64,000 bases of DNA, taken from assembly GCA_963576565.1 (NCBI GenBank), contig OY755042.1:13866262-13930261 (forward strand), written 5' to 3'. The position numbers and the translations under genes were made by a program. This document shows, one piece after another, positions 33,701 to 44,172 of this stretch (positions are counted from its first letter, which is position 1; the number at the start of each line of letters is the position of its first letter). The notes under the pieces were generated by a model, which had not been told where the DNA came from, did no database searches, and saw nothing but the letters and a program-made list of their open reading frames with translations. The DNA comes from Aspidapion aeneum. Taxonomy: Eukaryota > Arthropoda > Insecta > Coleoptera > Brentidae.

Positions 33701-34860
33701 ACTTAGGCTCACTTTCAAGTAACCCTTTCGACTATCAGGCAATATAGTTTGGGACGCCATGTTTTCATGTAAGAAAGAAAATTTAATATTTTTGTTGTCG
33801 TTTTATGAGCTCATATTAAAGAGCTATACTATTTTATAAACAAATTAGTTGAAGCTTACCAAAAATGCTCTTCTTAAGCACCATTTGTTGGAGTTAACTG
33901 TCGATTATGAAAACATAACCTCCACAATCACAACACAAAAATTCCATCAGCTACCAAAAAACGGCTCAATTTTACGGGCGCACCGGTTTTTTGCAATATA
34001 TATAATGCATGTTATACAAAAACTTTGCGACGCACTCCAATTTTGATCCTCTGCTCGTAAATTCTCACCCTTTTGGATAACATAGTACATATTATAACCA
34101 TAACCAAACAAAAAACTAAGCGAGTCTGTTTACTGTTGTGTCCACCATATTGTGTAACAATTCTACCAAAAAGAAACGATTATATTATTTGCAACTACAT
34201 CGCAATTTTTATGCCATTACGGAAAAAACCAGCCTGTACGACGTAGTAGATACCTGGCTACGACGTAGTAGTGTAGTTGTTACTACAGTGACTTTAAACA
34301 CTTGGCCAAGTAGTTATAACCAGAAATTGGTTCCCCACTTAGGGAATTATAACGTCGCTGTATGGTATACTGAGACGTAGCGGGAGTACGTTGCGGTTAC
34401 TTTTAAGAAATTCTTTGTAGTTGGGGTTTCGTCGTTACAACTTTAAATATTTGTTGGGTGGCACGTGTGATATTAAGCACTTTATTGAAAAGTTAAAGAC
34501 ACAAAATAAATAACCACATAGAATTTTCTATGCTAGGCAACACTTATATTAGGTGCCAATTGAATAGTGCCTATAGGAAAAGGTGGCAAAAAATAACATA
34601 TACTTAATATATAGGTTAATAGACTGTTTAAAATTCTGTGGGATTTTGCCATGATGAGTCCAAAAACTGCTGCTAATCCGAGCACTTCGCACATGTAAAA
34701 GAAGGGCGAATAGACAAATAAACTAAAAACTACCCCAAGTAGCTGCTTGTTTGTAAAATGCTAAAATAAAATTATTTAGCTAAGTTTTTTTATCTCCTTT
34801 TCCATGCAATATAAATTTCTGTCCCCCCCCCCCAATTTATAACGTCATCAGCCACCACTT
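30789..34860 (+). mobile_element. Non-autonomous hAT element, copy 3, split by a roughly 3-kb insertion
   Basis: The left end CAGTGGCGGCAGCTAC and the right end ATCAGCCACCACTT belong to the same family as copy 1, in the opposite orientation. The left part is 30789-31473 and the right part 34464-34860, together close to a full element. The plus strand keeps a decayed TTF-region frame (MEINTVDYI near 31235, then TYELRLQIK, with stops after). Between the parts lies 31474-34455. The 8-bp outer flanks (TTGAGGAA, TTGAATGT) agree at only four positions, so the original target duplication is uncertain. Confidence 0.7.
31474..34455. mobile_element. Unclassified insertion with odd base-step composition
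   Basis: GGGTGGCA (31466-31473) is repeated at 34456-34463, consistent with an 8-bp target duplication inside hAT copy 3. No matching terminal inverted repeats were found. An internal inverted pair TTGTGCTACGTATTTTTACG / CGTAAAAATACGTAGCACAA lies at 32292-32313 and 32683-32707. Frames up to 80 codons have no recognisable domain. Parts (31561-32040, 33541-33720, 34201-34440) show TA above AT, CG above GC and AC+GT well above CA+TG, the reverse of the surrounding DNA; see findings. A stretch near 32950-32980 resembles the right end of the MITE at 14631. Confidence 0.5.
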
Positions 34861-35594
34861 TTGAATGTGTGCCAAATATCACCAAAATATCTGAAACAGT
34901 TTTTTTAAAAATCTTTAAATCCCTGTATGTCAAAAGTTAAGCAGTTTAGGACATATGTTAATTTAAAGTTTTTTGACAAAATGTTATAGGCCAAAATGTG
35001 CGAAGGTCTGGGTTAGTTTCTATAAAGTGTATACTTGGTTTTAGCCAAGGATTCTATTTCAAAATTCATTTATTTCTTTATAAAACTTAAAAAACACATG
35101 GCCCTATCTGAAATTTTGACGTATACTATTACCACATAAAGGCCAATCTTAAGATAATATAGATTATAAAAATCGAGATAGGGCCTTGTCGTGAGACCGA
35201 CGATATGTTCATAAAAAGTTTTTTGTCAAAATGAAACCGAGGATTAATATTCGTATGTTAGTCAATAACACCCTGTATAAGTAAGTAAAATGTCTTTGTC
35301 GAAACGGAATGAGTGTTCCTAAATCAAACTCCAATATGGCGGTAGTATATACCGCTAATCGACCGGAAAGTTAAGATTAGAAACTCCAGTTCCGCTTTTG
35401 TGAGCGCCCCTCTGCTCTATTTCCTTTCTCAACACACTTCTCTGATTTTGTTTGGTTTGAAAACACTTTTAAAGCATCGACTTTTAGAAAATAATTTTAC
35501 CAGATTTTTTACCCCTGACTGGTGGGAATTTCCAATAACCACAATCATCAGCAATTATAAAAATGTCTACCACGTGTTGAATACTGGTAGGGGG
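34861..35594. other. No recognised gene
   Basis: AT-rich DNA with ACACCCTGTATAA near 35270, which looks like the end of a CAGGGTG-type element; no partner was paired. An 86-codon frame from 35400 runs into the MITE and is not credible. Confidence 0.35.
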
Positions 35595-35890
35595 CAGCGG
35601 CGTAGCGTGGTGGGGGGCGCGGGGGGTTCGTCGCCACCCCCCCCCCCGCCCCGATGGTAGTGGCGCCCCATTGGTGGCCGAAGCGCCCTCAGCTTTATTA
35701 AGTCGAGCCAATTGAGTGGGCGCCAAAGGAAACTAACGACATGAGGACCTTTTGTTTTGTTTTTTGTGTCGGCCGCCCCTCACACATGATGACCTTTTTT
35801 TTTTTGGCAACAGGATTTTTTTTCAGTTTTCAGAGGCGCCCTTTTGAGCTGCCCCCCCCCCCCCACCCTTTCGGGCACGCTACGCCGCTG
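35595..35890. mobile_element. hAT MITE, 296 bp, near-perfect TSD
   Basis: The ends CAGCGGCGTAGCGTGG and CACGCTACGCCGCTG are inverted repeats. Flanks GTAGGGGG (35587-35594) and GTAGGAGG (35891-35898) differ at one base, an 8-bp hAT-type duplication. Runs of C up to about 13 occur inside both ends. No coding frame. Confidence 0.85.
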
Positions 35891-36029
35891 GTAGGAGGTC
35901 CATGACCGAGTATGTGTCTTTCGGTCAGTTGTCGTCAGTACTCGTCATCGTTGTCAGCAACGCAAAATATTTGTATTTTTAGGTTTATGCTATAGTTTTC
36001 TTGTTTCCTATGTGATATTAAGATAGATT

Positions 36030-36161
36030 TTTTGGATATTTTCCACATATTTCATGAATACAAACATAAAATAGCATAAAATACAGCTTCATGAGGCTCG
36101 GGCCCCCCCCCTCAAAACTGTCTCGGGCCCACCCCGAAACTTTTTTCTATATACGCCACTG
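36030..36161. repeat. Truncated relative of the hAT MITE at 60743
   Basis: CACATATTTCATGAATACAA, ATAGCATAAAATACAGC, a C-run and the end TATATACGCCACTG match 60743-60916 in the inverted orientation. The left TIR is missing. Confidence 0.6.
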
Positions 36162-38084
36162 ACTGTAAGCATCATAATATCCAAAAGTGAATACGGGTTT
36201 ACCCTCGAAACCAGCAGTGAATTATTTTTATTTAAATTTAAGGTGATTTCCTTTTAGTTACTTTAGTAACAAATTAACAAACTAATTGGCTTTTAATTTA
36301 ATTGGGCCAGCCCCATTTTTATAACTGATATAGGTAACTATCACTTTAAAATAATCTAAAGCAATGGCGTATGTAGATAATACCATTGGAGGGAGAAGAG
36401 GGGAAGGAGTTTGTAGGGGGGCATTTCATTATATACTTTTCAAAATATTCAATTCGCGGCGTAAAGCCCAAACCCCCCTCCCCAGACCCCCCATAATCTA
36501 AATGTTTGAGATTTTTTCTAATTTTCTTAAAAACTAAGCTTTCAAGAGAGAAATATATAATATACTCTTAACCAAAGTATAATTTAATCGAGACTCACAA
36601 CAAACTCTCCAGTGGCGTCCGTTAATTAAAGTAATTTAAAAAAAAATACTCGATTTTTTTAAAACTAATTATACAGAAAATAGTCAATAAAATTTCCTTT
36701 AACATGATACCATGATCGGATGGGTTTTTATTATTAAAAAAAACAGAAACTAAAATATTTTTGTTACATATTTTATCTAATTATCTCAGAAACTAAGCTT
36801 AATATAAAATAATGTATGCCATACTTTATTATAGACACTGAAAGTCCATTTTCAACATTGGGAAAACCCCCAAAAACCTGTTTTTTCAGTTCAATTCAAT
36901 TTTCTCGAAAAATAACCTTTTTATCGAAAATTCCAAAGAACACTTTTTTTGTAGAGATTTGCCTCGTCCCTTTCGATTTTGGAGTTAGCAACAGGGATAC
37001 TCGGATTCCGCGGGGTCGAACTAGGGAGAAATGGTCTGTTGCCAAAAAGTAATATGATTTGCTTCTAGACCGAAAACGGAGAGCATTTTTAATTTTTTTT
37101 TGCTCTAACTATATGACAATTTATTTTATTTTATTTCTTATATACCTGATGTTGAGGACCAATATACGTGCACGCAGAAAAGTAACTAACTAATCAATAA
37201 CAGGTATTAAACGCCATGAAAGCGCGCCTCTATCCCATCACGAAGGGGGACGAATAATAACAATCTCTCGCTCAAGCTCGCCGTTACTATGGAAACCGGC
37301 GAAGGGGAAAAGGAATTATTATATTTTGATGGTTATGAGAGTTTTTTAAGGGACGATTCCAGGTTAAGTGCTGAAATTTACTGTTTAAGTTGGAAGCTCT
37401 TCCAGAATTCATAAAGTTTTATTTATAGCACTTCAGATGCGGTCCTAAGTTTTTAGGAGGCTTCTCGGAATATTTAATTTAAGCAAAGAACGACGTAGAT
37501 TCTTTTAAAAAAATCTTAAACATTTGTTTGCTTTATTTAATTAAAAATAATTGTGGACTTATAGTTTCTCTTGATAGCTACCTAAATACTTGTATACTGG
37601 TTTATAAGAACAGATTTTATGTTTTTATATTTTGAAGTTTTAACCAGAATGTAGTGATGCACAAAAGCCTGGCACATTCTTGCAAGAGTCTTTCTTGCTC
37701 TTGAAAGAATGCAAGTCGAGATTGCCCAAAACTGATATTTGTCTTGCAGTGCAAGACATTGACAATAAACTAAAATGCATGAAAGTACAAGACTCTTGCA
37801 ACATTTATTTTAATTTTTATTTTATTTTATTGTGATTTTGCCGATGAAAAAAAGTGCGTGGCTCGATTGAATGAACACAATAGACCATCATTTCTTTAAA
37901 CATATATTCCGGTTTCAGAGGTTTTAGTCACTTGAGTCATTATACACTATAATTTTGTGTTTCTCCTTGCATTACACAATCCCGCAGGAAAAAAAATCGA
38001 CAACAAACTTTTAAAAATCGAAAGAACCACGGGTGACATTTAGAGGCAAAAATACCAGCATTTTTCAATAAAATACGGTAATAA
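36162..38084. other. No recognised gene; partial MITE and CTTGCAAG-rich patch
   Basis: 36363-36500 has GGCGTATGTAG and G/C runs of MITE type without paired ends. 37670-37805 is rich in CTTGCAAGA-like words in both orientations. No frame with a recognisable domain is present. Confidence 0.35.
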
Positions 38085-38805
38085 CTGAATTTTAGTTTGT
38101 TAGAAAGTAAAATCAGATAGATCTCTGTAATCTTTAAAAAAAATAAAATAGCCTCTCGTGTAGTATAGCTACTCTTGTTTTTAGGGAGAAACGAGAAATC
38201 TTCTTCGAATACACGCATGCAATTTCTCTCACTTGTGACACTACGCTAGTTAAATCACACAGGTACGCTTTGAAAACGTCCATTTTGCACCTAGGTAACG
38301 TTTTGGAAACATAGGTTTTTGTGTGTCCTTTTTACGTTTTTAAACAGTCTTCACAGAACGTTTTTAAACGATTGCCAAATTTTATTGAATTTAATGAATT
38401 GAATGTCCCCAAATTTTGAGGAAAATATAAATAATCAAGTTTGTTAAACGTTCAAAAACCATTTTAGAAACGTTTTGTGATGACTTTTTAGAAACGAAAA
38501 AATACCCACAGAAACCTGCCAGGGATATTCCAGGGACGTTTTTCAGAAGCTAAAGTCGCAAAACCTTTCGTTTCGTTTCCAAAACAATACCTAGGTCAGA
38601 AATGGACGTTTTAAAAATGTTTCTACATCGTACCTGTGTAACTTAACTAGGGTAGTGTCACAAGTGAGAGGCATTATATGGGTGGACTAATTAGATATGT
38701 GTATTCAAAGGAGATTTATCGTTTCCCCCTGAAAACAAGAAGCTACATTGCAGGAGCGGCTATTCCAATTTTTTTTAAAGATGGCAGAGATCTATCTGAT
38801 CTTAA
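38085..38805. repeat. Fold-back element, arms over 200 bp
   Basis: 38108-38325 (CAGATAGATCTCTGTAATCT, CTCTCACTTGTGACACTACG, CACAGGTACG) recurs inverted at about 38580-38800 (GTACCTGTGTAACTTAACTA, GTGTCACAAGTGAGAG, AGATGGCAGAGATCTATCTG). The loop (38340-38570) contains several AACGTTTT/AAAACGTT words. No frame. Confidence 0.8.
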
Positions 38806-40024
38806 GACGGTTTTCCACCAAACGGACAGTTGAGTTTGTGTTTTCTAGTTTCCGAAAAACAAAAACAAATCGAAGACAAATCCAAAACTCTTGTTTCTAT
38901 CAAGCGGACTAGGTTTTGTTTTGGTTTTCGGTCCTTTTCCACTGGTAGTCGCTAGTCAGATTCCGATCATGCAAAAAACTCATCGAGTTATACCCAAACC
39001 ATTTGGGTGTGAAATATTGACCCGCGCCAGAGGTTTTCATTTTTTTGTAATTCCTTCTTTCACGTTTATATTGTGAAGTTATATTTTTTATTTTTCTTTC
39101 TATTTCCATTCAATTTGTGTTAAATAACTACCCTAAGTGTCATTTACTTTTTAGATGTTGAAAAAAAATTTTTGGTGTAAAAACATCCATAAAATAACTG
39201 ATTATTTAACGTGAGCCTCAGGGAGGTTTTAGGAACGTCCCAGGGACGATAAAAAAACGTGCTAGGGAGGTTTTTAAAACTTCTACCTGGGACCTTGAAG
39301 TTAGGGACGTTAGTATTAGAAAGATGTACCTAGAGCTATTTTGTGGGTCGTTTTGCCATCCCAGGGACGTTTTAAAAATGTTTTTTGGACCTTTACCCAG
39401 TTTAATCTTTATTAAATCCAAGGACGTATTACACCTTTAGCGGAGGTTTTAAAAACGTTCCGGGACGCTTCGATGCGGTTAGGGACCCCTACATGCCCAC
39501 ATGGACCAGGCACGGATCACCTTGATCCGTGGTCTAGGCCTCGGGCCACTTTGTATCGGCACTAACGTATTTAGCCCTATCGTAGTCACACGGTTCTTAA
39601 AACTAACTTGACTCGAAACTGAGTACCGTAAAAAAGTTTGACATTAACTTTTTTCTCATCGGCCTATGTAGATAATGTTGCATGTGAGAGAAATCTGAGC
39701 GATCTTAAAAGTACATTGTGAAATAAATGAATCTTTGGAAAAATGTCCCCATCACCCTAATCTGAGGGCACGGCAGTGCCTCGCCAAGTTCCCGCACCGT
39801 ACCATCTTTTCTTGAAACATTTCAGCCGATATTTGACCTATCTAAAACTCTACTTCGGAATGAGCTCCGAATCTCAAACTTTGCACAGTCGTAGATCTTC
39901 ATGGAGTTAACAACCCCTCTAAGTGCCATGGAATTCCATAAAGTAGTAAAGTAGTTACGAAATATCAAAAAACGTCGAAATTGCCACTCACTCACTCACT
40001 AATGTATAGATCATCAAAATTCTA
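38806..40024. other. No gene; dispersed GGGACGTT words
   Basis: 39220-39480 repeats the word (C)AGGGACGTTTTAAAA and its variants at irregular spacing, continuing the composition of the fold-back loop. 39495-39560 has GATCACCTTGATCC. 39985-40010 starts the sequence leading into the minisatellite. No coding frame is recognised. Confidence 0.35.
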
Positions 40025-40690
40025 CTGTACTTCCAGATATAGCAAGCTGAAATTTGGCAGACTGATAGAAATAATGACCAAACCTCTAGAAAAAATCAAA
40101 AAACCCCAAAATTTTAATTTACTCCCCTGCCCAATACATGTAAAGTTATGTAAAATAAACATTGCCCACTTCCAGAAATGGCAGACTGATAGGAACTATG
40201 ATAAGACTATAGAAAAAAAATTAAAAACCCCAAAATTATAATTTATTTTTCCCCCTATAAATGTAAAGTTGTGTTAAAATAACATTACCCACTTCCAGAA
40301 ACGCTCGAGAGCTGAGCTTTGGAAGGCCGATAGGAACTATGATAAAACTATAAAAGAAAATTTAAAAACCTCAAAGTTTAATTATCTTTCCTCCCCTATA
40401 AATGTACAGTTATGTGAATTAGCATTGTCCACTTCCAGAAACGCTGGAGAGCTGAGCTTTGGAAGACTGATAGGAACTATGATAAAACTATAGAAAAAAA
40501 TTTAAAAACACCAAAATTTTAATTTTCTTTCCTCTCCTATAAATTTAAAGTTATGTAAAATTAACATTGCCTTTTTCCAGGAACACTAGAGAGCTGAGTT
40601 TTAAAAGGCTGATAGGAACTATGATAAAACATAGGAAAATATAAAAAAACCTCAATATTTTTAATAAGGCATTGCAAGTTTTGAACATTA
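40025..40690 (+). repeat. Minisatellite of five ~140-bp units
   Basis: The word CTGATAGGAACTATGAT (or close variants) starts at about 40062, 40186, 40327, 40467 and 40608, giving spacings of 124, 141, 140 and 141. Each unit also contains TAAAGTTATGT and ACTTCCAGAAACGCT. The same unit occurs inverted at 20990-21250. Confidence 0.85.
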
Positions 40691-40749
40691 TCCCACATCT
40701 TTTACTACTTTAAAACTTAAATATTATCCAAATCCTTTAAAAATGCAGT

Positions 40750-41410
40750 GAAATCATAACAAAAACATTTCATGTAAAAAAAAAGCCAAGTACGCGAAAG
40801 TGGTATTCCGTAAAAAGAATTGAGATAAAAGTAAAGCCAAGCAGAGGCGGATCCAGGGGGGCACTAGGGGCACTAGGGGCACTTGCCCCCCCCCCCCCGA
40901 GAATTTTTGTATGTACAAAAAATGGGTAAAAAGTAATGTTTTTGCTAATGAAAATTCAAAATTTTTTCCTGCGGCGCATGAAAGTGTCTATTGTTATTAT
41001 TATCGAAATTACAACCACTGACTAATTCAATAAAATGCTGCTTAAAAAAATATATAGCGTTTTTTACCAACACCCCCCCCCCCCCCCCCCCCGAGATGCA
41101 CCTCTGGATCCGCCCTTGAAGCCAAGTTCTCCAATACAAATTTCAAAATGAATGGTTCTTACTAGTTTGGAAATGTTTTTCTAAACTTGGCTATTACGGC
41201 TGCAAATGACTCTTAGGCACAGTGCTAAATTGAACGTAAAGAAGTTTGGCTGGAATAGCAAAGTTTCAAAAAACATTTTGAAACTAGTAAGAACCATTCA
41301 TTTTGAAATTTGTATTGGAGAACTTGGCTTTACTTTTATCTCACTTCTTTTTACGGAATACCACTTTCGCGTACTTGGCTTTTTTTACATCAAATGTTTT
41401 TGTTATGATC
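40750..41410. repeat. Fold-back plus minisatellite composite, copy 2 (fold-back part)
   Basis: The left arm (40755-40841, continuing 41119-41180) is inverted at about 41280-41407: CATTTCATGTAAAAA, GTATTCCGTAAAAAG, CTCCAATACAAATTTCAAAA. It matches 20690-20985 and directly follows the minisatellite in the same relative order. A hAT MITE (40842-41118) interrupts the left arm. Confidence 0.85.
40842..41118. mobile_element. hAT MITE, 277 bp, nested, TSD AAGCCAAG
   Basis: The ends CAGAGGCGGATCCAGG and CTCTGGATCCGCCCTTG are inverted repeats of the 10091/22578 family. AAGCCAAG flanks both ends (40834-40841, 41119-41126). It has C-runs of about 14 (from 40887) and about 20 (from 41073). Confidence 0.9.
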
Positions 41411-41935
41411 CAGTTTTCTAGTAGGTACTTGATGAAATAAATGAAACTTTAGAAAAATAGATCACCCTGATTGAGCTTATTTAATATTTTCTTACCCTCT
41501 TAATTGAAGTTAGTACATAACTTATTGCATTGTTTCAAATAGTAACTTGGATAATTAAGATGTTTTCTGTAATGTGGTGGCTTTGTCTGCAAATAACAAC
41601 GTAAAGACCAATTTATATCCCGATTAGTTGCTGGTTACCATAAGGTCATTTGTTTGGCTAATGAGTTCCCCGATCAAGCTATACGAACCTTATTTGCGAA
41701 TGTAGCAGAAAATTTCTAAGTAGAGGCAGCTCGCCAAAGTGGTCGTCAACCGCACATAGGGCCATTTAGCTCAAAAATGTAGACAGAAAACACTGTAAAT
41801 TTGTGTATGCGTAATTTACGATAGCTCTCTTTATTTTTTACTTATTTGCATTAAAAAATTATGAAATTGATGCAACGTAGCTTGCTGGTTTCGAATGATA
41901 TGTTTGCTCTCGCTACTTCGACAGATCTATGTAGC
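41411..41935. other. No recognised gene
   Basis: AT-rich sequence between two fold-back elements; nothing identified. Confidence 0.3.
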
Positions 41936-43570
41936 ACATTCATATTAGGAGTTCACCTGGAAAAAAATAGGTGCTAGCTGGACTTTTGTATAATTATTAT
42001 ACATAATGATAATAAGGTGCTACGGCATCTTGGACACATCCCCACATATTCTCCGCTAAAATCCTCATTAAGCTTCGCTATAGATATAAGGCCCCAAATA
42101 TTCTAAAAATCAATTTTTTGCGATTTTCTCGAAAACTAATAACTTTCCAAAAAGTCAAGAGTAAAAAAAGAGTAAGAAAAAGAAAAGAAAAAACCTAACC
42201 TAACATTTTTAAAAAATAAATTTAAAAAAATCATTTTTTTATAATTAATTTTTTTCCACTTTGTTTTAAAATGATGATAGCTTATAATATTATAAGCTTG
42301 ATTCCCACTTGTACCACCATTTACTAAAATTTAGTTTTTGTTTTTCTCAACAACTTTAAGTGAAGGTTGGGAAAGTAGTTAATACTTATACAATTGGGAG
42401 TCTGTACGACACAAAAAAGCGTAATATTAAAAATATTTAACTTCTCGTTAGGAACAGTGTTAAAATACGCGCAAATGCGCACACTTTTATTTTATTTGAA
42501 ATTCCAGCTTACCAGATATTAAAGTAATTTTTATAAAATTTTAGGAAAAATAGGTTTGACTAAACTTAAATGTGACAAAGGGGTTTAGACAAAATAAATT
42601 AAACATAAGGTCAATGATCTCTGTCATAAGGTTAGTTTATTAGTTAAAAATTATAAACAGAGGTACTTATATAACATTTTATCAAATACTCATATTAATA
42701 TGCAAACAGATTTATATGTGAAGATTTTTCGCCTAGGCTGTCAAAAACCAGACTATATGTACACGGATAAATTATTTTTGGTAGACATTTTAGAAACTAA
42801 AGCTTTTCGTATACATATATATTTGGGGAAAAATCATGATACAACGACTATTCGGTAAAACTTGATGTAGTCATGTTTATAATTTTAAACTCCTAAGAAA
42901 CCACCCTCAGATTACATTTATTTTGTTTAAACCCCCTTGTCCCATTAAAGTTTTGTAAAACACTATTTTTGCTATCAATAGCAGTTTGGCTGGAATTTCA
43001 AATATAATAAAAGTGTGCACATTTGCGCATATTTTAAAGCCCCCAGAATTTGAACTTTTTTATGTATGCTTTTTTTCTCATACGCTGCTTAATTGTATAA
43101 AAATATTTTTTTCCATGTCTCATTGGCGGTCCGGATATTATTGACCGTTGACGCCTAAGCCTTACTTAAAGTTCTTTAAGTTTTAAGAAACAAAATCTAA
43201 CTTTAAGTAAGGTGTTTTCTACAAGTGGGGATCAAGCTTAATGTTATGAAGTATTAAAATTTTAAAACAAGTTAACTATTGGGTAGGAAACATTAAACAT
43301 TAACATTAAAAAGGAACATTTTTTAAAACCATATTTTTTAAAATGTTAAGTCAGGTTTTTCTTTAATTTTACTCATTTTTAATTATTTTTTCTCACCTTG
43401 TTTGAAAAGAGTTATTAGTTTTCAAGAAAATCGCAAAATACTAATTTTTAGAACCTTTGGGGCCTTATATCCTGCGAAGCTCAAGGGTGATTTTGACGCT
43501 ATAATTGTACAAAAATCCAGCTTGAACCTATTTTTTTCCAAGTTTCAGGGTTTTTTCACCTAATATGACT
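41936..43570. repeat. Very large fold-back, arms of about 700-800 bp
   Basis: TCATATTAGGAG at 41938 pairs with CACCTAATATGA near 43558. AAGGCCCCAAATATT near 42090 pairs with GGGGCCTTATAT near 43462. GATTTTCTCGAAAACTAATA pairs with TATTAGTTTTCAAGAAAATC. AGCTTGATTCCCACTTGTAC near 42295 pairs with CTACAAGTGGGGATCAAGCT near 43220. GCGCAAATGCGCACACTTTT near 42470 pairs with AAAAGTGTGCACATTTGCGC near 43010. GTTTAGACAAAATAAATT near 42590 pairs with ATTTATTTTGTTTAAAC near 42916. The loop is only ~300 bases. No transposase frame. Confidence 0.85.
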
Positions 43571-43767
43571 GGGCTAATTGTACATACTAGCTAAGTGTTT
43601 TATTGCATTTAGGATAAGGCGGATCAAAAGTAGCAGGTGGGGAAAGATAGACATCTGTCTACTGCTCATCATCTATAATGAACACCAAAGAATAAATAAT
43701 TATTACAGAAATATGTTCTTTAAGTATTAGGATCCATTATAGTTTAGTAAAGATCCGCAGGATAGTA

Positions 43768-44170
43768 CACGGTAAGAAATTTTGTATACAATGAAAACAC
43801 GTTCTTTTCTTGAATAAATGGTTTTACCTTAAAACAATTTGTTTTGAATTAAAATATTTCTTTTAGTTCAACGCAGCGTTTAATTTTGAAATGAGATTTT
43901 ATTTTTCTTCTTTAAGTGTTTTGTTTCAGTATACTCCATTTTGTAAGCAAATTATCTTCATATGAGTAATATTTTGTTTCCAGGGAAAACAGTGCCTTAG
44001 ATTAATTCAGTTTCAATTTATAATAAAACAATTTCTGTTTTAGAATAAAATAAAGAGGCAAGACATTTTTTGTGCAATATCAAGAAAATATTCTCTTGGT
44101 GAATATGAAAGCTCAAATTATTTTACTTCAAAGCAATTTGCTTTGTTCTAAGAAAATTTTGTTTACCGTG
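43768..44170. mobile_element. Mariner-type MITE G, copy 2, 403 bp, TA target
   Basis: The ends CACGGTAAGAAATTTTGT and GAAAATTTTGTTTACCGTG are inverted repeats. TA flanks both ends (43766-43767, 44171-44172). The interior is collinear with copies at 22425 and 58073. No frame. Confidence 0.9.
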
Positions 44171-44172
44171 TA

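Noticed and set aside
35400..35660. 86-codon frame ending in proline run
   Set aside because: It reads through the left end of a hAT MITE and its C-run, so it is spurious.
40025..40690. Regular ~140-bp repeats as a CRISPR array
   Set aside because: Units are contiguous and as long as a minisatellite, with no short repeats separated by unique spacers, and the DNA is eukaryotic.
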